64,000 nt of DNA, taken from positions 37,235 to 101,234 of the forward strand of contig JBBTBY010000066.1 of assembly GCA_038043445.1 (NCBI GenBank), in the 5' to 3' direction. The position numbers were made by a program, and so were the translations under genes. The first letter of the stretch is position 1. Every line of letters starts with the position of its first letter. The DNA comes from Spirochaetota bacterium. Lineage in GTDB: Bacteria > Spirochaetota > Brachyspiria > Brachyspirales > JACRPF01. The notes beneath the pieces are model-generated. The model saw only the letters and a program-made list of their open reading frames with translations, was not told where the DNA came from and did not search any database. This document shows, piece after piece, positions 16,281-23,789 of this stretch.

Positions 16281-18043
16281 GGCGACACGAGGCGCGCCGT
16301 TACCAGAGTGATATCATCGAACTGCTCGGCCTTGCCCTGGAACACGCGCACCTTCTCAAGGATGTTCTCCACGAGCTTTTCGCTTGCAAGGGTGCCCCCC
16401 TCGGCAAGCACCGCACAGAGTCGCTCCTCGCCGAACTGCTCGCGATGGCAATTGACCGCCTCGGTGACCCCGTCGGTATAGAGCACGATGCGGTCACCCG
16501 GCGACAGGGCTATGCTTTTGTTCTTGTATACCGCATCCGGAACAATACCGAGCGGTTTGCTCGGTTCACGCAGCTCCTCGATGCCCCCCCGCCGGCGTAC
16601 GATATACTGCTCGAAATGACCGGCATTGGAGTAGGTGAGCGTTCTCGCCTTCGTATCGACAAGCACCGCGAACGCCGTGACGAATATGCCGCGCTTGGAA
16701 TCCTCATGGATAAGTACATTGCTCTTCATGAGCGTAGCCCGCGGGTCCTTCGTCTCGATGAAATGTACGCGCAGTATGCTCCTCGATATCGCCATGAAGA
16801 GGCCCGCCGTGACGCCCTTGCCGGAAACGTCCGCGATGATGATGCCGTATTTACCGTGACCGAGGGGTATGAAATCGTAGAAGTCGCCGCCCACCGTTTT
16901 CGCAGGGATGCTTACCGCGGCGATATCGAGCGCACCCCCCGAATCGAACACTTTCGGGAGTATATCGTTCTGCATGCGCGCGGTGACGGACAGCTCGGTC
17001 TCGATGAGCTGTTTCTCACGGGACGCCTCGGCCAGGATGATGTGATTGTAATTCTCCGCTATCTCCTGCGAGAGCATCTCAAGGAGACGCATGTGCTTTT
17101 CCTGGTACGGCGCGTCGATACGCCGCTCGGTCACCGAAATGAAGCCCATGCGCGTGCCACCGATGCTGAGCGGCGAAACGATGAACGACCGCCGCCGATA
17201 ACGCAATCCTTTGTTCGATGGGAATCTTGTATCCTCGTCTATATCGCCGCAGACAACGCTTTTCCCGGTTCGCATGACCTCAGCGAGGACATTGTCGGTA
17301 ACGGTCACTTCCCCCTCGGCGAGCACCGATGCAGGAATGCCGAGGCCCGCCTTGAACACGTATTTCCCGCCCTCTTCTGCAATGATCGATATCCGGTCGG
17401 CGCCGAGCATCTCGGAAAGCACAACGATATTGTCCTGCAGTATCGGCAGGAGTTCGTTGAAAATATTTATCGATTGCGATATGCGGTAGAGCGCTTCGAT
17501 CTCGCGTGCACGCTCCTGCATCTCCCGGTACAATTCCCGATTATTGATGGCGAGCGCTGCGAAATCCGCGAACGCGGTGAGGAGTATCGTATCGTCGTCC
17601 GTATAATCACCGTCGAACTTATTGAGCACCTCGAGCACGCCGAGCGTGACACCCTTGGCGATGAGGGGCACGGCGATGAGATTGCGCGTGGTCATCTTCG
17701 TCTTGTCATCGACGCTCTTGTAGATGCGGGGATCATGCTCCGCATCGTTGATGGTTATCGTTTCACCGCTCACCGCGACCGTGCCGGCGATGCCCTTCCC
17801 GAGCGGTACGCGTATCTCTTTCACCACGCCGCCCGCCTCGCCGGTGGCGGTATTGAAATACAGCTCCTTTCTCGCCCGGTCTATCAGCATGAGCGAGCTC
17901 GCCTCCGAGCTCATCATCCCCTTAGCCTCGTCCATGATGAGCGTAAGCGTCTCCTCGAGATCAAGCGTCGAGTTGATGCGCTTCACTATGGTCATGAGCG
18001 ATAGAAGCTTTTTCTCGTTGTGGTCCTTGAACGATAATTCCAT
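16277..18043 (-). CDS. Double-GAF SpoIIE-type serine phosphatase (RsbU-like)
   Basis: A 588-residue cytoplasmic signalling protein. It has GAF domain 1 (about 27-170), a coiled linker (YREMQERAREIEALYRI), GAF domain 2 (about 190-340), a second coiled linker, and a C-terminal PP2C/SpoIIE phosphatase (about 365-588). Metal-ligand motifs are VGGDFYDF, IIADVSGKGVTAGLFM, YSNAGH and YTDGVTEA. The two GAF domains presumably sense a small ligand or redox state and control dephosphorylation of the RsbV-like protein encoded two genes downstream. It has no membrane segment. The start follows the dut stop by 2 bp. Confidence 0.92.
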   Translation of the reverse strand: MELSFKDHNEKKLLSLMTIVKRINSTLDLEETLTLIMDEAKGMMSSEASSLMLIDRARKELYFNTATGEAGGVVKEIRVPLGKGIAGTVAVSGETITINDAEHDPRIYKSVDDKTKMTTRNLIAVPLIAKGVTLGVLEVLNKFDGDYTDDDTILLTAFADFAALAINNRELYREMQERAREIEALYRISQSINIFNELLPILQDNIVVLSEMLGADRISIIAEEGGKYVFKAGLGIPASVLAEGEVTVTDNVLAEVMRTGKSVVCGDIDEDTRFPSNKGLRYRRRSFIVSPLSIGGTRMGFISVTERRIDAPYQEKHMRLLEMLSQEIAENYNHIILAEASREKQLIETELSVTARMQNDILPKVFDSGGALDIAAVSIPAKTVGGDFYDFIPLGHGKYGIIIADVSGKGVTAGLFMAISRSILRVHFIETKDPRATLMKSNVLIHEDSKRGIFVTAFAVLVDTKARTLTYSNAGHFEQYIVRRRGGIEELREPSKPLGIVPDAVYKNKSIALSPGDRIVLYTDGVTEAVNCHREQFGEERLCAVLAEGGTLASEKLVENILEKVRVFQGKAEQFDDITLVTARLVSP

Positions 18044-18045
18044 GC

Positions 18046-18477
18046 TTACACCCCGGTATGTCCGAAACCGCCGCTTCCCCGCGCCGTTTCGTTCACCGAT
18101 CCAGCGTTCGCAAGCTCGACACGCTCGACGCGTGCGAACACCATCTGCGCGATGCGGTCGCCCGGTTTGACGGTGAACGGCTCTGCTTTCGTGTTCGCCA
18201 GTATCACCTTAATCTCACCGCGATAATCCGCATCGATGGTGCCCGGGGAATTAAGACAGAACACGCCCTCTTTCAGGGCGAGCCCGCTTCTGCTCCGTAT
18301 CTGCGCCTCAAAGCCCATCGGCAATTCGATGAAAAGTCCCGTCGGTATCGCTGTCGGTTCTCCTGCCCGCACCGGAACCGGCGCATCGATAGCCGCATAG
18401 AGATCGACGCCCGATGAACCCTCGGTCTGGTATTTCGGCAGCGGGTTCTTCGATCGATTGACTATCTTCACTTTCAT
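18046..18477 (-). CDS. dut: Deoxyuridine 5'-triphosphate nucleotidohydrolase
   Basis: A 143-residue trimeric-type dUTPase that hydrolyses dUTP to dUMP, keeping uracil out of DNA. All five motifs are visible, including SSGVDLYAA, RSGLALKEG, GTIDADYRGEI, GDRIAQMVF and the C-terminal arm RGSGGFGHTG. It overlaps the hisS stop by 4 bp. Confidence 0.95.
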   Translation of the reverse strand: MKVKIVNRSKNPLPKYQTEGSSGVDLYAAIDAPVPVRAGEPTAIPTGLFIELPMGFEAQIRSRSGLALKEGVFCLNSPGTIDADYRGEIKVILANTKAEPFTVKPGDRIAQMVFARVERVELANAGSVNETARGSGGFGHTGV

Positions 18478-19721
18478 CCGTTGATCCGTTCTGCGGCTTT
18501 ATCCAGCGCAACGCGCATCTCTTCACCGCTCGTCATGTTCTTCACCATACATTCGCCGTTCGCCGCTTCCTCGGGACCGAGGATGAGGGCGAACCGCGCG
18601 GAAAGTTTATTCGCCGTTTTGAGCTGGCTCTTTATCGACGGGAGATTGAAATCGGCGGTGGCGGAAAGCCCTGCAGCGCGAAGTGCCGAAAGCACGGCGA
18701 GCAGTGTGCCGGATGTCTCCTTGAAGGCAACGACGAACACATCGAGCGTTGCCGGCGCCGAAAGCCTTTCCCCGAGCGATAACATGAGCCGTTCCACACC
18801 AAGCGCGCTCCCGATGGCGGGTAGCTCTTTGCCGCCGTTGAACTTCGCGATAAGCCCGTCATAGCGCCCGCCGCCGGCCACCGCGTTCTGTGAACCGAGC
18901 GACATATCCTGTATCTCAAAGGCCGTCTTCGTATAGTAATCAAGCCCGCGCACGAGACGCTGATCGACCGTGTAGGACACTTTTTCCTTATCGAGCTCGC
19001 CGAGCACCTGGGCGAAATGATCGCGGCACTCATCGCACAGGTGTTCGCGCATGGCGGGCGCCTTCGCAAGTATCGGCTGGCACGTTTCCACCTTGCAGTC
19101 GAGCATGCGCAGTATGTTCTTCCCATAGCGGTCGCGGCATGTTTCGCAGAGCGAAGGAAGACCGTTCGCGAACGCATGGCGAAGCGCCTCGGTGTATACC
19201 GGCATGCATTTCGGACAGCCGACGGAATTGACCTTCACCGTGAGGGATGAGAGCCCGAGCGTACGGAAGAGATCGAGATTGAACAGTATCACTTCCGCAT
19301 CCACGAGCGGCGACGAAGAGCCGATGACCTCAACGCCGAACTGTCGGAATTCGCGATAGCGCCCCTTCTGCGGGCGTTCGGCACGGTACATGGTGCCGGT
19401 GTAGAAAATCTTATTGATACCGCGCTCAGCCTGAAGGTTCGCGGTCACGAACGCGCGTACTATCGATGCCGTGCCCTCAGGGCGAAGCGTGAGCGATCGT
19501 CCGCCCCTGTCCTCGAAGGTGAACATCTCCTTGCTGACGATATCCGTTTCCTCTCCTATACCGCGCGTAAAAAGCTCGGTGTGCTCGAACACGGGAACGC
19601 ATATTTCCTGGAACCCGTATGCCGCAGCTTTCGCGCGGAGGGCATCGTCAAGGCGCTTCAATTTCTCCGCTTCGGCGTAGATGAAGTCATTGGTGCCGCG
19701 TACCGGCTGTATCGCTTCCAT
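18474..19721 (-). CDS. hisS: Histidine--tRNA ligase
   Basis: A 415-residue class II aminoacyl-tRNA synthetase that charges tRNA-His. The N-terminal block PVRGTNDF, motif 2 YRAERPQKGRYREFRQFG, the histidine-specific LVRGLDYYTKTAFE and motif 3 AIGSALGVERLML are all present, followed by the anticodon-binding domain. ATG 19721 has AAGGA 6 nt upstream, and the predicted transcript start (about 19738) excludes the upstream ATG at 19757. It is the first gene of the long minus-strand operon ending with exbB. Confidence 0.95.
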   Translation of the reverse strand: MEAIQPVRGTNDFIYAEAEKLKRLDDALRAKAAAYGFQEICVPVFEHTELFTRGIGEETDIVSKEMFTFEDRGGRSLTLRPEGTASIVRAFVTANLQAERGINKIFYTGTMYRAERPQKGRYREFRQFGVEVIGSSSPLVDAEVILFNLDLFRTLGLSSLTVKVNSVGCPKCMPVYTEALRHAFANGLPSLCETCRDRYGKNILRMLDCKVETCQPILAKAPAMREHLCDECRDHFAQVLGELDKEKVSYTVDQRLVRGLDYYTKTAFEIQDMSLGSQNAVAGGGRYDGLIAKFNGGKELPAIGSALGVERLMLSLGERLSAPATLDVFVVAFKETSGTLLAVLSALRAAGLSATADFNLPSIKSQLKTANKLSARFALILGPEEAANGECMVKNMTSGEEMRVALDKAAERING

Positions 19722-19745
19722 GCGCTGTCCTTGGGGTGATGCGAA

Positions 19746-19774
19746 ATTATACGCCAAGCGATGGGTTTATGCAA
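19746..19774 (-). promoter_or_regulatory. Near-consensus promoter of the hisS operon
   Basis: On the minus strand: TTGCAT (19774-19769), a 17-bp spacer and TATAAT (19751-19746). The predicted start near 19738 leaves a leader of about 17 nt before hisS. Ten or more downstream genes are packed with overlaps or small gaps (largest about 70 bp before rpiB), so this is probably the main promoter. Confidence 0.75.
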
Positions 19775-19794
19775 TCACGAGCAAAGCAGAATAA

Positions 19795-20094
19795 TACCTG
19801 TGCGCAGCGAACGTCGCCGCGGTACCGGGTGTGATGGAAGGGTTCCATACCTACAGCGTCTGGTGGACACCGACGGAGTACATCTTTTACACCGACAATG
19901 TCGAGACATGGCGCACCAACGCCGGCGGCATCTGCCAAGTGCCGCTGTATATCATCCTTTCCGACGAGGTGATGAAGAACGGCTGGTGCGGTGATATAGA
20001 GAAAGCGGTACTGCCGGATACGATGTTCATCGACTACGTACGCGTATATGATCTTACAGCGCAGCGCGCCCCCTCATCCGATGCCCGTCACTGA
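19795..20094 (+). pseudogene. GH16 (laminarinase-like) C-terminal remnant
   Basis: An in-frame stretch translates to EGFHTYSVWWTPTEYIFYTD and continues through GWCGDIEKAVLPDTMFIDYV to RVYDL and a stop at 20092-20094. This is recognisable as the C-terminal part of a family 16 glycoside hydrolase. The catalytic ExDxxE region and everything N-terminal to it are absent: the frame closes at TAA 19792-19794 and the hisS promoter lies immediately upstream. There is no convincing start or ribosome site. I read it as the tail of a lost beta-glucanase gene, probably left by a deletion or rearrangement between hisS and uvrB. Confidence 0.75.
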
Positions 20095-20234
20095 ACCGTC
20101 GGCCGCACGACGCCTTTACGGTCTGAGTTCGGGGGCCCTCAATTCGATACTCTGGCCGCTTCGTCATACGTGATATCCACGGCGGCTTAAGAATGAACAG
20201 GTATTTTTTGCGGCTCCGCCCGAATACATGATCA

Positions 20235-20263
20235 TTGACATCCCTCCCGCACCGGCGTATAGT
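20235..20263 (+). promoter_or_regulatory. Consensus promoter for uvrB (leaderless)
   Basis: TTGACA (20235-20240), a 17-bp spacer and TATAGT (20258-20263). Only 7 nt separate the -10 box from ATG 20271, so the predicted transcription start is the A of the ATG. No Shine-Dalgarno and no LexA-like palindrome is visible. Confidence 0.75.
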
Positions 20264-20270
20264 ACCCGTC

Positions 20271-22313
20271 ATGCCCTTCAAACTCGTATCCGACTTCGCC
20301 CCCGCGGGGGATCAGCCCGAAGCGATAGATGCGCTCACCGCCGGCCTTACCGCGAATAAAAAGCATCAGACGCTTCTCGGTGTCACCGGGAGCGGAAAGA
20401 CATTCACCATTGCCAACGTCATCGCCCGCGTCAACAGGCCTACACTCGTGCTCTCTCACAACAAAACACTCGCCGCGCAGCTCTATCGCGAGTTCAAGGA
20501 TTTCTTCCCCGAGAACGCCGTCGAATATTTCGTGTCGTATTACGATTACTATCAGCCCGAAGCGTATGTGCCGTCGAAAGACCTTTACATCGACAAGGAC
20601 GCGCAGATAAACGACGAGATCGATCGCCTCAGATTGAAAGCGACGACAGCGCTCCTTGAGAGGAAGGATGTGATAATCGTTGCGAGCGTATCATGCATTT
20701 ACGGTCTCGGTTCACCCGAAGACTACCGCGAGCTCTATGTCGGTGTGGAATCGGGCAGGGATTACGACCGCGACGACATTCTCCGCCAGCTCGTGAAGAT
20801 ACAGTATACGCGAAGCGCATCGTCGCTCGAGCGCGCGCAGTTCCGTGTCATCGGCGATACGATAGAGGTGATGAGCGCATACTCGGATGACATCACGCGC
20901 ATAGAGATGTTCGGCCCGACGGTGGAGCGCATTACGCGCATCAATCCCGTTACACGCAACCGCATCGACACGCTCGATCGCGCGGTCATCTATCCGGCAA
21001 AACATTTCGTCACCACCGGCGAAAAGATCGCACGCGGCCTTACGCTCATCGAATCGGAACTCGCCGCGCGATACGACGAGCTCAAGGCGCAGGGAAAGCT
21101 CCTCGAAGCGGAACGCATCATGCAGCGCACGAAATACGATGTCGAGATGCTCCGCGAGATGGGATACTGCTCGGGCATTGAGAACTATTCGCGGCCGCTC
21201 TCGGGGCGCAAAGCGGGTGAACGCCCGGCATGTCTCCTCGATTATTTCCCGTCGGATTTCCTCACCGTCATCGACGAATCGCATGTGACGATACCGCAGG
21301 TGCGCGGCATGTATTTCGGCGACAGGAGCAGGAAGCAGACCCTCGTCGATTTCGGCTTTCGCCTCCCCTCCGCGCTTGACAACCGCCCGCTCTTTTTTGA
21401 AGAATTTGAAAACATCATCCATGAGCGCATGTACGTGAGCGCGACGCCCTCCGAGTATGAGCTGAAGAACAGCGGCACCGTCGTCGAGCAGATAATACGC
21501 CCGACAGGGCTTATCGATCCGTCGATAGAGGTCCGCCCGAGCGAGGGGCAGATCGATCATCTCCTGGGCGAGATACACGCGCTCGAAGCGAAGAACGAAC
21601 GCATGCTCATAACGACGCTCACGAAAAAAATGTCCGAAGACCTCACTAAATATCTTGCCGAGAACGGCGTGAAAGTGCGCTACCTGCATTCCGACATCGA
21701 AACGATAGAGCGTGTGGAGATAATTCGCGATCTGCGCAAAGGCGTGTTCTCCGTGCTCGTGGGCATCAATCTCCTCCGCGAAGGCCTCGACATGCCCGAG
21801 GTATCCCTCGTTGCGATACTGGACGCCGACAAGGTGGGATTCCTCCGCTCAGGTACTTCGCTCATACAGACCATAGGCCGTGCGGCGCGCAATGTCAACG
21901 GCCGCGTCATCATGTACGCTGACCGACAAAGCGATGCGATGGAGATGGCCATTCGCGAAACGGGACGCCGGCGCGAGAAGCAGCTTGCCTACAACAAAGC
22001 GAACGGCATTACGCCCAAGACCATCGTTAAGAAGATACAGGATATCGTCGAGCGTGAGGTGGCCGTTGAACGCAACTACGAAGTACATTTCGATTTCCGG
22101 CGCTTCGCCTCCGAGCAGGGGCTTGACCCCGACCGCGACAGGAAGCGTTTCCTCGCCGCGCTCGAGGCGGAGATGAAGAAGGCGGCGGACAATCTTGAAT
22201 TCGAGAAGGCGATAGAACTGCGCGAACGTATCGCAACGTTCTCAGGGAAGTCCAAACGCGGGAAGCGGATAGCGCCGCAGAGGGCGGATGAGGAAGAGAA
22301 GGAGTCATTATGA
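20271..22313 (+). CDS. uvrB: Excinuclease ABC subunit B
   Basis: A 680-residue UvrB, the damage-verification helicase of nucleotide excision repair. The N-terminus is [19 protein letters not shown], the Walker A region is [16 protein letters not shown], the beta-hairpin is [14 protein letters not shown], and the helicase motifs include [17 protein letters not shown] and the GRAARN block. The C-terminal UVR coiled-coil ([13 protein letters not shown]) contacts UvrA and UvrC. Start ATG 20271 is set by the family N-terminus and by the promoter, whose -10 ends at 20263. A longer reading would begin inside the promoter. Its stop overlaps the next start (ATGA, 22310-22313). Confidence 0.96.
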   Translation: MPFKLVSDFAPAGDQPEAIDALTAGLTANKKHQTLLGVTGSGKTFTIANVIARVNRPTLVLSHNKTLAAQLYREFKDFFPENAVEYFVSYYDYYQPEAYVPSKDLYIDKDAQINDEIDRLRLKATTALLERKDVIIVASVSCIYGLGSPEDYRELYVGVESGRDYDRDDILRQLVKIQYTRSASSLERAQFRVIGDTIEVMSAYSDDITRIEMFGPTVERITRINPVTRNRIDTLDRAVIYPAKHFVTTGEKIARGLTLIESELAARYDELKAQGKLLEAERIMQRTKYDVEMLREMGYCSGIENYSRPLSGRKAGERPACLLDYFPSDFLTVIDESHVTIPQVRGMYFGDRSRKQTLVDFGFRLPSALDNRPLFFEEFENIIHERMYVSATPSEYELKNSGTVVEQIIRPTGLIDPSIEVRPSEGQIDHLLGEIHALEAKNERMLITTLTKKMSEDLTKYLAENGVKVRYLHSDIETIERVEIIRDLRKGVFSVLVGINLLREGLDMPEVSLVAILDADKVGFLRSGTSLIQTIGRAARNVNGRVIMYADRQSDAMEMAIRETGRRREKQLAYNKANGITPKTIVKKIQDIVEREVAVERNYEVHFDFRRFASEQGLDPDRDRKRFLAALEAEMKKAADNLEFEKAIELRERIATFSGKSKRGKRIAPQRADEEEKESL

Positions 22314-22714
22314 ATATACCGACAAAAAAACGATGCCATCCCGCACTGCCGTTCGCCGTTGGCGCATTTCTGCTAATGTTCTCATGCGCATTCGATCCGA
22401 TGGTGACCTACGGACCCGAAGGGCGTGTTTCCGACGATCGCATACGCGTCATCGGCGTGGGGAGCGCAGGCAGGATAGACAACCGTTCACAGCGGCGCAC
22501 GATGGCGAGCGAGGCAGCGCTCATCAACGCGAAGGAAAAACTTGCCCGTGTTGTGACCGCGATCATCGCGCCCGAGTCATCCGGCGTCCGCGAGGCAGTG
22601 GTGAAGACCGTGCCCGGCGCGCGCATCGTGGCGATGGAATGGTCAGGCGATGATACCTGTTATATTATTTACGACCTCGAAACAAAAGAGCTTGCGAAAA
22701 TAAAGAAGCGATAA
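22310..22714 (+). CDS. LPP20-like lipoprotein
   Basis: A 134-residue predicted lipoprotein: basic N-terminus, hydrophobic stretch, lipobox LMFSC with Cys near residue 26. The mature part ([34 protein letters not shown]) follows the LPP20-family pattern of an N-terminal strand and a long helix rich in Ala, then a two-stranded C-terminal region ([14 protein letters not shown]). Function is unknown. It is translationally coupled to uvrB with a 4-bp overlap, an odd pairing of repair and envelope genes. It is convergent with the DUF4412 gene, with one base between the stops. Confidence 0.72.
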   Translation: MNIPTKKRCHPALPFAVGAFLLMFSCAFDPMVTYGPEGRVSDDRIRVIGVGSAGRIDNRSQRRTMASEAALINAKEKLARVVTAIIAPESSGVREAVVKTVPGARIVAMEWSGDDTCYIIYDLETKELAKIKKR

Positions 22715-22730
22715 CCTATTTAAATAGGTT
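22713..22730. terminator. 18-bp perfect palindrome at convergent gene ends
   Basis: AACCTATTTAAATAGGTT overlaps both stop codons of the converging genes (TAA 22712-22714 and, on the minus strand, TAG 22718-22716). It could fold as a 7-bp AT-rich hairpin with a TTAA loop on either transcript. It lacks a GC-rich stem, so termination is only suggested by its position. Confidence 0.35.
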
Positions 22731-23600
22731 CTTCATCATCTCTTTCGCGGCTTTCTCCGCCTTCTTCGCATCGTCCTCATCGTCGCCGGCTTTGGCTTTC
22801 GACTTCGTCGTGCCTGCGCCGGTGGACGTTCCGGTCGATGCCGGTGCCTTCGTATCAGCGAGCGATGTTTTCTTGTAATCCGCGGGGACGGTGAAGAGAT
22901 CGTTCCCGAGCGCTTTTGTCGTTATCGATTCTATCGTCATGACCGATGTGTTGACCGTGGTCTTTCCGTCGGATGTGCTCTTCTGCGTCATTATCGTTTT
23001 GACGGGGAAGGCGTTCCCGAGCGCCGCCATTTCCCTGGCGACGAGCTTGTCAAGGTCCTTCATCCCGGTCTTCGCCGCCTTGCCGCGATAGGCATCGCCG
23101 AATTCACCGACCGATACGTCCTTCGTCGCCCATATCTCCTGCGTCTGTTCGACATGCGATTTGGTGGTCATGAACATTACTTTCATTTCCATGTCGTATG
23201 AGCTCGTTATCACGATCTTTTTGCAATTATACCCGGAGACCTTTTCGCCGCCCTCCGCTTTCGAGCTCACTTTCGGGTTCGATACTTTCATTTCCATCAT
23301 GCCGCCCATCATCTGCCCCATGGCGTCGAGCGGCATTTCCATATAGCTTTTTTCCTTCGTGTCTACGATATACATGGTGTTCTTGTCCGAGCGATAGATG
23401 ATGTAATCGCCCTTCTCCATCGCGGCCGCCCCGCGCACTTCCGCGAACTCCTCGCGGACATTGCCTTTCTGGGCATACCCGTTCATGACGGTGACGGTCT
23501 CTTTGCCGTCGTTCTTCGATGTCATCGTGCCTTTCCAGGTGACCCCGGCGAATGAAACCGCCGCGCAGAGAACGGCGAGTGCGACTGTCCGTACTATCAT
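22716..23600 (-). CDS. DUF4412 secreted protein
   Basis: A 294-residue exported protein: signal peptide MIVRTVALAVLCAAVSFAG, then a DUF4412-like beta-rich domain (WKGTMTSKNDGKETVTVMNG, YIIYRSDKNTMYIVDTKEKS) and KVSGYNCKKIVI, the GY-C-k motif of this family. The middle is methionine-rich (MGQMMGGMMEMKV). The last 50 residues are Thr/Ser/Lys/Asp-rich and probably disordered, ending in an amphipathic AEKAAKEMMKNLFK helix. DUF4412 folds resemble outer-membrane lipoprotein carriers, but the function is not established. AAGGAG precedes the ATG. It is driven by the promoter at 23639-23666. Confidence 0.75.
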   Translation of the reverse strand: MIVRTVALAVLCAAVSFAGVTWKGTMTSKNDGKETVTVMNGYAQKGNVREEFAEVRGAAAMEKGDYIIYRSDKNTMYIVDTKEKSYMEMPLDAMGQMMGGMMEMKVSNPKVSSKAEGGEKVSGYNCKKIVITSSYDMEMKVMFMTTKSHVEQTQEIWATKDVSVGEFGDAYRGKAAKTGMKDLDKLVAREMAALGNAFPVKTIMTQKSTSDGKTTVNTSVMTIESITTKALGNDLFTVPADYKKTSLADTKAPASTGTSTGAGTTKSKAKAGDDEDDAKKAEKAAKEMMKNLFK

Positions 23601-23638
23601 GGAAAACTCCTTCTATGTACTTGTAACGCAGCGACGAC

Positions 23639-23666
23639 AGTATATGCAACTGCTGTCCGATGTCAA
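23639..23666 (-). promoter_or_regulatory. Promoter for the DUF4412 gene
   Basis: On the minus strand: TTGACA (23666-23661), a 16-bp spacer and TATACT (23644-23639). The predicted start near 23632 gives a leader of about 32 nt. Confidence 0.7.
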
Positions 23667-23679
23667 CAGCGATATTCGC

Positions 23680-23708
23680 TTGCCAATAAGCATGGCTCCC
23701 TGTATAAT
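23680..23708 (+). promoter_or_regulatory. Promoter for the tandem spermidine-synthase-like genes
   Basis: TTGCCA (23680-23685), a 17-bp spacer and a perfect TATAAT (23703-23708). The predicted start near 23715 gives a leader of about 75 nt before GTG 23790. Confidence 0.7.
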
Positions 23709-23789
23709 CTCGCCGCATTTGTCGGCCGGCATTCCATAGCGGCTTTGCCGCCAGGCTGCGTGCGTCCGTTCATTATCGCGAGGACAACA

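Noticed and set aside
16445..18004. Long antisense open frame over the RsbU-like gene
   Set aside because: Shadow frame caused by codon bias; residue composition is Arg/His-rich and the opposite strand has clear GAF and PP2C domains.
20095..20234. Possible gene or RNA between the GH16 remnant and uvrB
   Set aside because: No ribosome site, conserved fold or tRNA-like structure was seen; it only leads into the uvrB promoter.
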